This document shows positions 12,947 to 22,966 of a stretch of DNA of 64,000 nt, in pieces. The translations under genes and the position numbers were made by a program. Under the pieces are notes generated by a model. It did not search any database. It was not told the origin of the DNA and saw only the letters and a list, made by a program, of their open reading frames with translations. Positions within the stretch are counted from its first letter, which is position 1. Every line of letters begins with the position of its first letter. The stretch is taken from assembly GCF_034314085.1 (NCBI RefSeq), contig NZ_JAVIWI010000001.1:1-64000 (forward strand), read 5' to 3'. The stretch is from Undibacterium sp. 5I1. GTDB taxonomy: Bacteria; Pseudomonadota; Gammaproteobacteria; Burkholderiales; Burkholderiaceae_D.

Positions 12947-13693
12947 TTATGATTTTTTTACTGTGTTAGCCGTAGTGAAGGGCTCATTTAGCTGGGCTAG
13001 TTGCTCTGGCGTACCTACATTGTGCCAGTCGCCACGATACAGCTCACCACCGAGCTGACCACGATCAGCAATCTCGCGCAGTAAGGGACCGAGTTTGGCG
13101 TAACTGCCTGGTTCTATATCAGCAAAAATTTCTGGGCGGTACACACCGATATTACCGAAGGTCATGCGCGGCGATCCATCTGTACTGTCGTTGACCAAGC
13201 CCATCAAGTTCATTGCAAAATCACCATCGGGATGGAAGGACGGATTTTTTACCATATATAACCAGGCTAAATCGCGTTTATCTAACGGATGCGGATTACC
13301 CCACATATCATTGTCTTCCAGCGTATTTTTACATTCTTCAAAATTGAAATGAGGGATGTAAATATCGGACGATATGACGATAAACGGTTCATCCCCGTTC
13401 TCGGTCAACAAGGGCAGGGCTTTTGCAATCCCGCCCGCGGTTTCCAGCGCAGTTGCTTCTGCCGAATAACGGATATGCGCCCCAAATTTGCTGCCATCAC
13501 CCAGCGCATCAACGATCATCTGACCAAGATGTGCATGGTTAATGACGATATCGGTGATGCCGGCTTTAACCAGATTCAAAATATGCCAGACGATCAGTGG
13601 ACGACCGCGCACTTTCAGTAAAGGCTTTGGGCAAGTATCCGTGAGTGGTCGCATACGCTCGCCGCGACCTGCTGCTAATAACATGGCTTTCAT
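12947..13693 (-). CDS. murU: N-acetylmuramate-1-phosphate uridylyltransferase
   Basis: A nucleotidyltransferase of about 248 aa. The N-terminal signature MLLAAGRGERMRPLTDTCPK with PLL marks a sugar-phosphate nucleotidyltransferase; VISSDIYIPHF resembles the metal-binding Asp region, and GNIGVYRP lies further on. MurU converts MurNAc-1-phosphate to UDP-MurNAc in the cell-wall recycling route that bypasses MurA and fosfomycin. Identification as MurU rests largely on its position directly after amgK. I chose the ATG at 13693; an in-frame TTG at 13708 would add five residues. It could be annotated generically as a glucose-1-phosphate-type nucleotidyltransferase. Confidence 0.85.
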   Translation of the reverse strand: MKAMLLAAGRGERMRPLTDTCPKPLLKVRGRPLIVWHILNLVKAGITDIVINHAHLGQMIVDALGDGSKFGAHIRYSAEATALETAGGIAKALPLLTENGDEPFIVISSDIYIPHFNFEECKNTLEDNDMWGNPHPLDKRDLAWLYMVKNPSFHPDGDFAMNLMGLVNDSTDGSPRMTFGNIGVYRPEIFADIEPGSYAKLGPLLREIADRGQLGGELYRGDWHNVGTPEQLAQLNEPFTTANTVKKS

Positions 13694-13713
13694 TGGGGGT
13701 GTGTTCAATCTGA

Positions 13714-14754
13714 TTAAAACGTGTAGCCGATTTGCGGTGCCGTATCTTCCAGTACATCCAACAAGCGCAATAAGGGGATCAGGATGTTGTAACGCTGCGC
13801 AGTTTTGCGCACATATGTCATTACCAGTGGCATATCTTGCAGATAGGCGTCTTTGCCGTCGCGATGAGCAAGACGGGCAAAAATACCGAGAATCTTTAAA
13901 TGCCGTTGTAAGCCCATAAATTCAAAATCACGATAAAAGTTATCGACGTCAGGACTAACGGGCAGTCCGGCAGCACGGGCTTTTTCCCAATAACGGATGG
14001 CCCAGTCGATTACCATTTCTTCATCCCATTGCACATAAGCGTCGCGCAACAAAGAGACTAGATCGTAAGTTAATGGACCATACAAGGCGCCCTGAAAATC
14101 CAGAATGCCGGGATTACTTTTATCCAGCACCATTAAGTTGCGAGAATGGTAATCGCGGTGTACATACACTTGTGGCTGCGCCACAATATTGGCGAGCAAG
14201 GCTTCGAATACATTATTCAGGCTGGTACTTTGCTCTGTAGTTAATGTTAAGCCCAGATGTTTGCCGATATACCATTCGGGGAAAATCATCAGTTCGCGCA
14301 GTAAAAATTCTCTGTCGTATTCTGGCAATACATCCGCCTGACTTTGTGCTTGCATCAGAATCAAACTATCGATCGCATCCAGATAAAGTTTGTGAGCGGT
14401 ATCGTTATTCAGCGCATTAAAATAGGTTGTCGTACCTAAATCAGTTAACAGCAAAAAACCTTGTTCAACATCTTGCGCAAGAATATCCGGGATAGATAAA
14501 TTTATTTTTGTAAATAATTCTGCAATCTTGATGAATGGACGTACATCTTCTGCTGGTTGTGGTGCATCCATCACGATATAAGTTTTACCATCCTCACCGT
14601 CAATACGGAAATAACGACGAAAACTGGCATCTGCTGAGGCCGCACGCAAGCTCGCCACTTTTAAACTTGGACTAACAATACTTGTAAGCCAGGTATGAAT
14701 AGCGGACATGCGCAGATCTTCTGTAACTGAGTTGGACGAAACGGGTAGGGACAT
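13714..14754 (-). CDS. amgK: N-acetylmuramate/N-acetylglucosamine kinase (anomeric)
   Basis: A 346-aa APH-like phosphotransferase. SADASFRRYFRI near residue 40 is the N-lobe, the catalytic loop VHRDYHSRNLM lies near residue 198 and the metal-binding ILDFQGALYGPLTYDL near 217. AmgK phosphorylates MurNAc or GlcNAc at C1 for MurU to activate, recycling peptidoglycan sugars. Adjacent murU, pepP and ubiH point the same way, and the gene is divergent from lptD across about 200 bp. The start at 14754 has a weak AGAGA ribosome site; an ATG at 14709 is an alternative. Confidence 0.87.
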   Translation of the reverse strand: MSLPVSSNSVTEDLRMSAIHTWLTSIVSPSLKVASLRAASADASFRRYFRIDGEDGKTYIVMDAPQPAEDVRPFIKIAELFTKINLSIPDILAQDVEQGFLLLTDLGTTTYFNALNNDTAHKLYLDAIDSLILMQAQSQADVLPEYDREFLLRELMIFPEWYIGKHLGLTLTTEQSTSLNNVFEALLANIVAQPQVYVHRDYHSRNLMVLDKSNPGILDFQGALYGPLTYDLVSLLRDAYVQWDEEMVIDWAIRYWEKARAAGLPVSPDVDNFYRDFEFMGLQRHLKILGIFARLAHRDGKDAYLQDMPLVMTYVRKTAQRYNILIPLLRLLDVLEDTAPQIGYTF

Positions 14755-14897
14755 AGATCGATTCTCTTGGGTAGCGAGTTAATTTCGGATAAGTTATTTG
14801 TAAATTAATTAATATTTATATGCTGATTTGGTATGGAGATAAGTTACGAGTCGCAAGAACGAATAGTTTTGGTGGCAATCCGTGAGGATATTTCCCC

Positions 14898-14903
14898 TAT
14901 AAT
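14898..14903 (+). promoter_or_regulatory. -10 box before lptD
   Basis: A perfect TATAAT lies 52 nt before the lptD start in the amgK/lptD divergent gap. No good -35 box is found at 16-18 nt, so the promoter may depend on an activator or another sigma factor. Between the box and lptD, a 4-codon frame (14944-14958) overlaps the lptD ATG as ATGA. Confidence 0.45.
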
Positions 14904-14954
14904 AGGCGCTTGATTTCTGGTTCGAATGTCAAAAAAGCTAAAAATGACTTTTAA

Positions 14955-17246
14955 ATGATTTCTAAACCAGCTATACACCCTATAAAACGCCCGATAAGTC
15001 CTCTACTGAAATCATATTACATGCGCCGGAAAACTGTATTATCTCACCCGCAGCCCTTGTTTCCCACTATCTTGGCGATAGCCATATCAGCGTTATTTCC
15101 GGTTCCGGTTTTTGCCCAGGTGGCACCATTTAATCCCGTGAATTCGGCTATTTCAGCCAAACCAGTAGAAGTTGTCATCAAAGGTGATAAAGACCAACCA
15201 ACTGTTATACAAGCTGAACAAATGTCTGGACGTCCTGAGCGCTACGCCAATTTTGATAATGATGTAGAAGTGACGAAGGCCGACACAAAGGTTAACGCTA
15301 ATAAAGCGACTTACACTAATCTTGAGGATGAAATTAAAGCATTTGGTGATATTCGTATGTCACGTTCTGGAAATAACTACCTTGGCGACTCGATGCGTCT
15401 ACAAATGGATTCTGGTGTCGGATTCATTCTTAATCCAATTTATAAATTAGTACGAAATAATGCACAAGGTAGAGCAGAACGCGTTGATTTTGAAAGCGAT
15501 GAGCAATCCACAATCGTTAATGGTACTTACACCACATGTGATAGTAATGACCCCGATTGGTATCTGGAGTCAAAGTCGCTTTATTTAGACACTGAATTAG
15601 ATCGCGGTGTCGCCGGTAAAACTATAGTTTATTTTAAAGGTGTGCCAATTCTTGCGACACCGTTTTTGACTTTTCCTTTATCCGGTGCGAGGCATTCAGG
15701 ATTTTTACCGCCAATTTTTGGTGGCTCGTCTCGCGGCGGTCCTGAGTTAGCACTACCTTATTATGTCAACATCGCGCCAAACCGTGATTTGACGCTTTAT
15801 CCAAAATTAATTGAACGGCGTGGTTTCCAGCTTGGTTTGGAAGCACGCTATATGGGTGACACCTACTCAGGAAATACAACAGTTGAGGGTTTAATTGACG
15901 ATAAGCAGACAAATACAAATCGTTATGCTATCTCATCAATACACCAGCAAAGTTTATTGCCTCAGTTAGTTTTAGGATGGAACCTGAATGCGGCATCGGA
16001 CGACAATTATCCGAGTGATTTTTCGAGCTCCATTACGAAAACTGCCCAGCGATTATTGCTAAGAGATGTCAATACAACTTATTTTGGATGGTTAGGTTCT
16101 GCAACATTACGCGCATCGAATTATCAAGTTTTACAAGATCCGACGGCACCAATCGCTAGGCCGTATGATCGCTTGCCACAATTAGAACTTCATGCTGAGC
16201 GGCATGATGTTTTAGGCTTTGACTGGTCGGTCGATACGATACTTACGCGCTTTTGGCATCCTACGTTAGTACGTGGTGACCGCGCAGTTTTTAATCCTCA
16301 GATTTCATATCCTATTGTACAGCCTGGGTACTTTGTTATTCCTAAGTTATCTCTTAATGCAACCAATTATCATCTGGTTAACCCAGATGTAGGGCAGGAC
16401 AGTGATTTCCACCGAATTGTCCCGACCTTTTCGCTTGATAGTGGTTTAGTTTTTGAACGTCCCTCCACGTTATTTGGTAAAGCAGTTACGCAAACTTTAG
16501 AGCCACGGGTTTTTTACGTAAATACACCTTATCGTGACCAAAGTTTATTTCCAAATTTTGATAGCGGCATTGCAGATTTTAATTTCGCCCAGATTTTTAG
16601 TGAAAATCGTTTTACTGGTCTGGATAGGATAGGCGATTCTAATCAAATCACTGCAGCTCTAATATCTCGCTATATAGAAAGTGATGGCGAAGAGCGTTTG
16701 AAGTTGGCGATTGGACAGCGTTTTTACTTTAACACGCAAAAAGTGACCTTAGACAATACAACCGTTCCTCAGAGTCGCTCAGATTTATTGTTAAGTGCAT
16801 CTGGAAAATTTTCTGACCAACTAAGCGCGGATAGTGCCTTACAGGTAAGCCAGTCAGACCGTCATGCAGTACGCTCCAATTATGGTGTGCGCTGGCAGCC
16901 AGCACCACAAACCGTTTTTAATGCCGAATATCGTTATCAACTAGATACCTTAAAGCAAGTTGATCTCTCGACACAGTTGCCTATCAATAAACGCTGGTTT
17001 GTTGTCGCGAGAAGTAACTACTCTTTACCAGACAAAAAACTGGTAGATGGTCTGGCGGGTTTTGAATATAAAGATCCTTGTAATTGCTGGTCATTCAGGA
17101 TGGTAGCGCAACGTTTTTCTACGACTTCTGAAATAAGTAACACCTCCTTTTTTATTCAACTAGAGTTGAACGGTCTGTCAAAAATCGGATCAAACCCACT
17201 TGACGCCTTGAAAAAGAATATTTCGGGTTATCAGCCGATAAAGTAG
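14955..17246 (+). CDS. lptD: LPS-assembly outer membrane protein LptD
   Basis: A 763-aa outer-membrane translocon that with LptE places lipopolysaccharide in the outer leaflet. After a long N-terminus with a signal sequence (about residues 23-55, ending VFAQ), residues about 70-190 form the LptA-like jellyroll domain (VIQAEQMSGRPERYANFDND, VNANKATY). The rest is the beta barrel with the LptD family segment PFLTFPLSGARHSGFLPP. Cys near residue 195 (YTTCDSND) and the C-terminal DPCNCW cysteines fit the disulfides that control LptD maturation. The start could also be the ATG at 15021. It heads the lptD-surA-pdxA-rsmA series. Confidence 0.95.
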   Translation: MISKPAIHPIKRPISPLLKSYYMRRKTVLSHPQPLFPTILAIAISALFPVPVFAQVAPFNPVNSAISAKPVEVVIKGDKDQPTVIQAEQMSGRPERYANFDNDVEVTKADTKVNANKATYTNLEDEIKAFGDIRMSRSGNNYLGDSMRLQMDSGVGFILNPIYKLVRNNAQGRAERVDFESDEQSTIVNGTYTTCDSNDPDWYLESKSLYLDTELDRGVAGKTIVYFKGVPILATPFLTFPLSGARHSGFLPPIFGGSSRGGPELALPYYVNIAPNRDLTLYPKLIERRGFQLGLEARYMGDTYSGNTTVEGLIDDKQTNTNRYAISSIHQQSLLPQLVLGWNLNAASDDNYPSDFSSSITKTAQRLLLRDVNTTYFGWLGSATLRASNYQVLQDPTAPIARPYDRLPQLELHAERHDVLGFDWSVDTILTRFWHPTLVRGDRAVFNPQISYPIVQPGYFVIPKLSLNATNYHLVNPDVGQDSDFHRIVPTFSLDSGLVFERPSTLFGKAVTQTLEPRVFYVNTPYRDQSLFPNFDSGIADFNFAQIFSENRFTGLDRIGDSNQITAALISRYIESDGEERLKLAIGQRFYFNTQKVTLDNTTVPQSRSDLLLSASGKFSDQLSADSALQVSQSDRHAVRSNYGVRWQPAPQTVFNAEYRYQLDTLKQVDLSTQLPINKRWFVVARSNYSLPDKKLVDGLAGFEYKDPCNCWSFRMVAQRFSTTSEISNTSFFIQLELNGLSKIGSNPLDALKKNISGYQPIK

Positions 17247-17337
17247 CGTATATTTCAGCTTTTGCTAAAAAATTAGCGATGGAGATTGCGGAGCTTCTAT
17301 TCCCTTTCTTCCATGGTTAATATGAATTTGGATCACT

Positions 17338-18753
17338 ATGCGACATAACTTGCACATGAAACAACGTAATATCCTCTCACTCTTGGCTACCTCTGCTTTT
17401 TTGTTGGCGGGTTCTCCTACGTCGGCGCAGACGAAAATCAGCCCAACGATTTCTCCCATTCTTCCCGTGCTGCCTTCTAAGTCAGTGGGTAACGCATTTA
17501 ATGCTAATGAAAAAGGGCAGTTGGTTAATAAAATTATTGTAGTGGTTAATGACGATGTCATTACCAGCCAAGAATTGAATGATCGTTTGAAGGCAGTAGA
17601 GAAGCGGCTCTCAGCGCAAGGTACAGCCTTGCCAAGCAGAGCTGATCTGCAAAAGCAATTACTAGAGCGGATGATTGTTGATCGCGCTCAACTACAACTG
17701 GCCAAAGAAAACGGTATGCGTGTCGATGACATCATGCTGGATCGCTCTATGCAACGTCTTGCAGAGCAAAACAAAATGTCTCTGCAAGAGTTTCGTAATC
17801 AGGTTGAGCGCGAAGGCACGCCGTATGTACGTTTCCGCGAAGAAGTGCGCGACGACATCATGATGCAGCGTATTCGTGACCGCGAAGTTGATAGCAAGAT
17901 TCAGGTCTCAGAATCTGAAGTAGATAACTATATCGCGCAAGAGGCTGCACCAGGTAAGGTCGCGCAAGAATTGAATCTGTCGCACATTTTAGTAGTTATT
18001 CCAGAGAATGCATCTGCGGAGCAAATTGCGCAACGCAAAGCCCGTGCAGAAGAAGTCTTGAAAAAAATAAAAGCAGGCGAAGATTTTGCCAAACTGGCGG
18101 TCACTTATTCTGACGCCAGCGAAGGTATCAAAGGCGGTGACATCGGTTGGCGTGAGCAAGATCGTTTGCCGCAATTATTTTTGGATTCAATCAATAAGAT
18201 CAAGGTAGGCGAAGTTACTGAAATTATTCGCAGCTCTAACGGCTTCCATATTTTAAAGTTGACGGGCAAACGTGATGTCGGCAAGAGTAAAGCGGATAGC
18301 ACTGTCGTTCAACAGACGCATGTACGTCATATTTTGATCAAGCCAAGTCAAATCGTGACAACAGCGGAAGCACGTCGTAAATTGGTTGAATTAAAACAAC
18401 GTCTGGATAATAAGGCGGCTACATTTGAAGAATTAGCAAAGTCCTTCTCTAACGATGGCTCTGCTGCTAAAGGTGGTGATCTGGGTTGGATTTATCCCGG
18501 TGATACCGTACCTGAATTTGAACAAGCGATGAATAAATTGGCGATTGGCGAGGTGAGTGAGCCAGTCGAAACACAATTCGGTTTGCATCTGATTCAGGTA
18601 ACTGAACGCAAATCAGACGACGTTTCTAAAGAGCGTCAACGTTTGCTTGCTCGCCAGGCCGTGCGTGAGCGCAAGTCGGACGAGGCTTTGCAAGACTGGC
18701 TGCGTCAGTTACGTGACCGCGCTTATGTTGAGTTCCGTCTGGACGATAATTAA
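17338..18753 (+). CDS. surA: periplasmic chaperone and peptidyl-prolyl isomerase SurA
   Basis: A 471-aa periplasmic protein that escorts outer-membrane proteins such as LptD to the BAM complex. Signal peptide [18 protein letters not shown]; SurA N-terminal domain from [18 protein letters not shown]; then two parvulin domains, the first around [11 protein letters not shown] to [13 protein letters not shown] and the second around [11 protein letters not shown] to [17 protein letters not shown]. An in-frame ATG at 17356 would give a shorter signal peptide. It follows lptD and its stop overlaps pdxA as TAATG, so pdxA is translationally coupled. Confidence 0.96.
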   Translation: MRHNLHMKQRNILSLLATSAFLLAGSPTSAQTKISPTISPILPVLPSKSVGNAFNANEKGQLVNKIIVVVNDDVITSQELNDRLKAVEKRLSAQGTALPSRADLQKQLLERMIVDRAQLQLAKENGMRVDDIMLDRSMQRLAEQNKMSLQEFRNQVEREGTPYVRFREEVRDDIMMQRIRDREVDSKIQVSESEVDNYIAQEAAPGKVAQELNLSHILVVIPENASAEQIAQRKARAEEVLKKIKAGEDFAKLAVTYSDASEGIKGGDIGWREQDRLPQLFLDSINKIKVGEVTEIIRSSNGFHILKLTGKRDVGKSKADSTVVQQTHVRHILIKPSQIVTTAEARRKLVELKQRLDNKAATFEELAKSFSNDGSAAKGGDLGWIYPGDTVPEFEQAMNKLAIGEVSEPVETQFGLHLIQVTERKSDDVSKERQRLLARQAVRERKSDEALQDWLRQLRDRAYVEFRLDDN

Positions 18754-19781
18754 TGACAAAAATTGCCATCACAGTAGGTGAACCGGCGGGCATTGGCCCA
18801 GAAGTTTCTTTATTGGCAGCATGGCAATTACGGTCAGAAATTCGTCCTGTCCTGATTGGTGACGCTGCTTATTTATCCATGCTGGCAGGAGAAATTGATC
18901 CTGCTATGCAGTTGATGGGCGTGTCATTAGAGGCTCTTCGTTACACTGGTTTGCCAGCCTGCGGCGTAAATCAAATTACCGTAATTGATTGTCCTCTAGC
19001 AGCTCATGTAATAGCTGGACAATTAGATCCTCGTAATGGCCGTTCGGTATTGCATACGCTGGATGTTGCTATAGAAAGCGTGCAGCAAGCCTGGTGCGAT
19101 GCGATCGTTACAGCACCCCTACAAAAAAGTACGATCAATGATGCCGGTGTTGCTTTTAGCGGACACACCGAATATTTCGCTGAAAAAACAAATACTGCGC
19201 AAGTTGTCATGATGTTGGCATGTGAAGCATCCGATCATTTGCCACACGCTTTGCGAGTCGCTTTGGCGACCACGCACCTTGCATTAAAAGATGTGCCTGC
19301 CGCGATTACTTTTGATCATTTACTTAAAACGCTGCAGATTATTCATCAAGACTTACAAGTCAAATTTGGTTTACAACAACCGCGTATTTTCGTTACTGGC
19401 TTAAATCCCCACGCCGGTGAAAACGGTTATCTTGGGCGTGAAGAGATTGACATCATCACTCCTGTGATTTTACATGCACAGGGTTTAGGGATGGATGTGC
19501 GTGGCCCATATCCAGCAGACACGCTATTCCAGCAAAAATATTTGCAGGAGGCTGATTGCGTGCTGGCGATGTACCACGATCAAGGTTTGCCTGTACTAAA
19601 GCACGCTAGTTTTGGTTTAGGGGTAAATATCACTTTAGGTTTGCCGCTGATACGAACCTCAGTCGACCATGGCACTGCACTTGACTTAGCCGCGCAAGGC
19701 GTAGGTAAAGCAGATGTCGGCAGTATGCTGGTAGCGGTACGAGTCGCAGCTGGTATGGTGAAGGCGCAATCTCAGCACTAG
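18753..19781 (+). CDS. pdxA: 4-hydroxythreonine-4-phosphate dehydrogenase
   Basis: A 342-aa NAD-dependent dehydrogenase of pyridoxal-phosphate synthesis; it oxidises 4-phosphohydroxy-threonine. The opening [20 protein letters not shown] is the family signature. Metal-binding histidines lie in [10 protein letters not shown] and in [11 protein letters not shown], and a conserved segment reads [16 protein letters not shown]. Length is normal. The start is fixed by its 1-nt overlap with the surA stop, the same lptD-surA-pdxA-rsmA order as in E. coli. Confidence 0.96.
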   Translation: MTKIAITVGEPAGIGPEVSLLAAWQLRSEIRPVLIGDAAYLSMLAGEIDPAMQLMGVSLEALRYTGLPACGVNQITVIDCPLAAHVIAGQLDPRNGRSVLHTLDVAIESVQQAWCDAIVTAPLQKSTINDAGVAFSGHTEYFAEKTNTAQVVMMLACEASDHLPHALRVALATTHLALKDVPAAITFDHLLKTLQIIHQDLQVKFGLQQPRIFVTGLNPHAGENGYLGREEIDIITPVILHAQGLGMDVRGPYPADTLFQQKYLQEADCVLAMYHDQGLPVLKHASFGLGVNITLGLPLIRTSVDHGTALDLAAQGVGKADVGSMLVAVRVAAGMVKAQSQH

Positions 19782-19926
19782 CTTGTCAGAAGTATTAAGC
19801 GTCAATAAAAAACTTAGACAACGAGAGCATTTCGCTGGCAGTCATTGATGATCGCTGACGATCATAGCTTCTATCTTACTTGTCACACATGTTCTACAAT
19901 CGTGAAATTCAGAATACCCAAAAATC

Positions 19927-20724
19927 ATGAAACACATACCTCGTAAACGCTTCGGCCAAAACTTTTTGACTGATCAATTGGTGCTCAGTCACATCACCAG
20001 TGCCATCAATCCTCAGCCTGATCAAACTATGGTTGAGATCGGCCCAGGTTTGGCTGCTATGACTAAACTCTTGTTAGAAGGATTAAGTCAACTGCATGTA
20101 GTTGAGCTGGATCGTGATTTGGTAGCGCGTCTGAAAAAGAATTTTGATCCTGCTAAATTGATCGTGCATGAAGGGGATGCTTTACGGTTTGATTTTTCGA
20201 CGATCCCATTGCCGCCGGATAAAAAGCTCCGTGTCGTTGGCAACCTGCCTTACAACATTTCTAGCCCTTTATTATTTCATCTGGCCGAGATTGCACATCT
20301 GGTTGAAGATCAGCATTTTATGCTGCAAAAAGAGGTTGTGGAACGTATGGTTGCAGAACCCGGTGGCAAAGCATATGGTCGCTTGTCCGTCATGCTGCAA
20401 TGGCGCTATCACATGGATTTATTGTTTATCGTACCGCCGACAGCGTTTGACCCACCACCTAAAGTAGAGTCTGCGATTGTCCGTATGATCCCGAAGGCGG
20501 AACGTCTAGAATGCGATATTCATAAATTGGAACAAGTAGTGACTAAGGCATTCTCACAACGCCGTAAAGTGGTACGTAATTGTGTCGCCGGAATGTTTAC
20601 TGAGCAGCAATTGATTGATGTTGGTATCAATCCGCAAATGCGACCAGAAACGATTCCGCTCGAACAGTATGTCGGTTTGGCTAGGTTACTCGTAGAACTG
20701 AAGCCCGATGTACCTGCAGATTGA
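19927..20724 (+). CDS. rsmA: 16S rRNA dimethyladenosine transferase (KsgA)
   Basis: A 265-aa SAM-dependent enzyme that dimethylates the two adenines in the 16S 3' terminal loop late in 30S assembly. KRFGQNFLTD opens the protein; motif I is VEIGPGLAAMT, where most relatives have GLGAMT, and the catalytic motif IV is NLPYNISSPLLF. The C-terminal region FSQRRKVVRNCV is typical. It lies 145 bp after pdxA. That gap holds no obvious gene, so it may have its own promoter or be read through from pdxA. Confidence 0.96.
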   Translation: MKHIPRKRFGQNFLTDQLVLSHITSAINPQPDQTMVEIGPGLAAMTKLLLEGLSQLHVVELDRDLVARLKKNFDPAKLIVHEGDALRFDFSTIPLPPDKKLRVVGNLPYNISSPLLFHLAEIAHLVEDQHFMLQKEVVERMVAEPGGKAYGRLSVMLQWRYHMDLLFIVPPTAFDPPPKVESAIVRMIPKAERLECDIHKLEQVVTKAFSQRRKVVRNCVAGMFTEQQLIDVGINPQMRPETIPLEQYVGLARLLVELKPDVPAD

Positions 20725-20734
20725 TTTGTAATTA

Positions 20735-20761
20735 ATAGGGCTTACGCAAAACCAGCCCTAT
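20735..20761 (+). repeat. dispersed repeat R1, copy A (one end only)
   Basis: ATAGGGCTTACGCAAAACC matches the end of the R1 family (consensus TAGGACTTACGCAAAA) with one change. The copy itself folds, AGGGCT against AGCCCT. It lies between rsmA and pgi. Confidence 0.55.
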
Positions 20762-20849
20762 AAATAAGCTTAGTTGCTTTAGCCGAGCAATACCGTTTGC
20801 CTGGATACTGATTTTTCTTATCTCTATCGATTTTCCTCCGATTGCAAAT

Positions 20850-22496
20850 ATGAACATTACTACTACGCCAGAATGGCAAACCTTGCTAGCGCATCAAGCT
20901 CGTTTAGAACACGTGCATTTGCGCGATTTGTTTGCTGCTGACCCACAACGTTTTCAACATTTTTCTCAGGAGCTGGATGGCTTGCTGGTAGATTATTCCA
21001 AGCAAAGGATAGATGCCGAAACATTGCAAAGTCTGGTTGCCTTAGCCAGATTATCGAAGGTAGAGGACTGGCGTGACCGCATGTTTTCGGGTGAGAAAAT
21101 CAATATCAGCGAAGACCGCGCTGTACTTCATACTGCTTTGAGGCACTCGGCTTTTACACCGTTCCCAAATCCAGAAGCCGACGTGATGCCTTTGGTACGC
21201 GCTGTGCGCAGACAAATGCGCGATATCGTCGAGCGGGTGCGCAGCGGATTATGGCGGGGCTTTAAAGGTGATGCGATTCAAAATGTGGTGAATATCGGGA
21301 TTGGTGGTTCTGACCTCGGCCCTAAACTGGCGACGCGCGCATTGTCGGCAATGCAGCATCCTGGCCTGAGTTTTTATTATGTTTCTAATTTAGACAGCGC
21401 CCATCTCGCACCTTTGTTGGAGACCTTAGACCCGCGTACGACCTTGTTTATTGTCGCCTCCAAGACGTTTACCACGCAAGAGACCAGTATTAACGCCAAC
21501 ACTGCACGTACCTGGCTGATGGCCGCGGCGATGGAGGAATGGGCGGTCGCTAAGCATTTTATTGCTGTTACTTCCAGCCCCGATAAAGCGCATGAGTTTG
21601 GTATTCCTGATGCCAATATTTTACAAATCTGGGACTGGGTTGGCGGGCGATACTCTTTGTGGTCGGCGGTAGGTTTATCAGTTGCACTCGCAATCGGGAT
21701 GAATGGCTTTGAGCGCTTGCTAGATGGTGCCGAGGCGATGGACAAGCATTTTTGTAAAACGCCGCTAGAGCATAATTTGCCGGTTTTGCTGGCGTTGATC
21801 TCCGTGTGGAACACGAATTTTCTTGGTGCTGAAACGACCGCAATCTTGCCGTATAACGAGTCCTTGCGTCACTTGCCCGCTTTCTTGCAGCAATTAGAAA
21901 TGGAATCGAATGGCAAAACGGTAGGACGTGACGGTGAGCCTTTGACTTGTCGCGCCAATCCGATTGTGTGGGGCGAAATTGGCGTCAATGGCCAACATGC
22001 TTTTTTCCAGCTTTTGCATCAGGGCGGCTGGTTGATTCCATGTGATTTCGTGGTGGCTGCTTCCAGTGATTATCCTTTGCCAGGGCATCAGGCGCCATTA
22101 TTAGCCAACTGTCTGGCGCAAAGTGCTGCTTTGGCTTTCGGCAAAACTGAAGAACAAGCACGCATAGAATTGTCTGCCGCAGGTTTGAGTGAGAGCAAGA
22201 TCGCCGCGCTATTGCCGCATAAAGTATTTGCAGGCAATCAGCCATCCACGAGTATTCTCATCCCTAGCCTTGATCCTTATCAGCTCGGCATGTTGCTCGC
22301 TTTGTATGAGCATAAGGTGTTTGTCCAAGGCGTGATCTGGGGCATTAACTCTTTCGATCAGTGGGGCGTTGAGTTGGGTAAGCAGCTTGCCAATCGCTTA
22401 TTGCCAGCAATTAAAGGCGATCAGGCCTACGACGTTCAACTGGACACTTCGACCACAGGTTTAATCGCTTATTTCCGTCGGCATGGGCATGTATAA
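20850..22496 (+). CDS. pgi: glucose-6-phosphate isomerase
   Basis: A 548-aa cytosolic enzyme interconverting glucose-6-phosphate and fructose-6-phosphate. Sugar-phosphate-binding segments are visible: VVNIGIGGSDLGPKLA near residue 148, the family signature near LPYNESLRHLPAFLQQLEME (about residue 330), which contains the catalytic Glu, the active-site His in LLHQGG, and GINSFDQWGVELGKQLA near 498 with the catalytic Lys. Length is normal for the bacterial long form. It stands alone between repeat copies R1-A and R1-B. Confidence 0.97.
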   Translation: MNITTTPEWQTLLAHQARLEHVHLRDLFAADPQRFQHFSQELDGLLVDYSKQRIDAETLQSLVALARLSKVEDWRDRMFSGEKINISEDRAVLHTALRHSAFTPFPNPEADVMPLVRAVRRQMRDIVERVRSGLWRGFKGDAIQNVVNIGIGGSDLGPKLATRALSAMQHPGLSFYYVSNLDSAHLAPLLETLDPRTTLFIVASKTFTTQETSINANTARTWLMAAAMEEWAVAKHFIAVTSSPDKAHEFGIPDANILQIWDWVGGRYSLWSAVGLSVALAIGMNGFERLLDGAEAMDKHFCKTPLEHNLPVLLALISVWNTNFLGAETTAILPYNESLRHLPAFLQQLEMESNGKTVGRDGEPLTCRANPIVWGEIGVNGQHAFFQLLHQGGWLIPCDFVVAASSDYPLPGHQAPLLANCLAQSAALAFGKTEEQARIELSAAGLSESKIAALLPHKVFAGNQPSTSILIPSLDPYQLGMLLALYEHKVFVQGVIWGINSFDQWGVELGKQLANRLLPAIKGDQAYDVQLDTSTTGLIAYFRRHGHV

Positions 22497-22519
22497 GGAA
22501 AATCAACGGTTTTAATTTT

Positions 22520-22558
22520 GATAGGACTTACGCAAAACTACCCTAACTGCGTTGCAGC
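22520..22558 (+). repeat. dispersed repeat R1, copy B
   Basis: This copy begins ATAGGACTTACGCAAAAC and continues TACCCTAACTGCGTTGCAGC. The same roughly 38-nt block appears in copy D (minus strand) and in more changed form in copy E. It includes the small palindrome CTGCNNTGCAG. It lies 24 nt after pgi. Confidence 0.7.
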
Positions 22559-22742
22559 TCCTAGCTGTACCGAGACAAATCAAAGGTTTTATTTCGGATC
22601 ATGTAATGGAGATAAGCTTTAACAAAAGTTGACACAAATTGACCGTCGGGTTGAAGCAAACTGAATATAATTGATTCAAGGCAATAAATTAATTGACTTG
22701 CAGAGATATAAATCACAACACTACACAATTGGCGGATCTATC

Positions 22743-22850
22743 ATGTTGACAGGAATTATCAGTGTTCTCACTTTCGCCCTCATTGTTGGTGTGATTGGCT
22801 TGATTAAAGTAATGAACAAGATTGCAGAGCAATCTGACCAGCCACAATAA
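22743..22850 (+). CDS. 35-aa single-span membrane protein, unknown
   Basis: A short frame, MLTGIISVLTFALIVGVIGL then IKVMNKIAEQSDQPQ, i.e. one transmembrane helix with a short polar C-terminal tail. A weak GGCGGA ribosome site is 8 nt upstream and a perfect TATAAT lies at 22666-22671. The stop codon is immediately followed by a strong intrinsic terminator, good evidence for a real short transcript. The family is not recognised; small membrane proteins of this kind often act as subunits or regulators of membrane enzymes, but nothing here shows a partner. Confidence 0.6.
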   Translation: MLTGIISVLTFALIVGVIGLIKVMNKIAEQSDQPQ

Positions 22851-22893
22851 AAAAAGCTGTCTCTAATCTCAACAGATCACAGACAGCTTTTTT
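22849..22893 (+). terminator. intrinsic terminator after the 35-aa gene
   Basis: Stem AAAAAAGCTGTCT with AGACAGCTTTTTT, 13 bp including the A/T flanks, around an 18-nt loop. It begins at the stop codon of the small frame. It also works in reverse, towards gloA from the right. Confidence 0.85.
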
Positions 22894-22966
22894 ATTTAAA
22901 CCTTCACTTGATTTGATCTGGTTCGTCCAGACTACAATTCCCTTCGTTTTTAACTGCCAAAGAGTC

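Noticed and set aside
14944..14958. A 4-codon leader frame overlapping the lptD start as ATGA
   Set aside because: Too short to separate from chance and no ribosome site; only mentioned with the -10 box.
21377..22245. Long minus-strand frames opposite pgi
   Set aside because: They are shadows of a well-conserved gene in another frame; no family match and no start signals.
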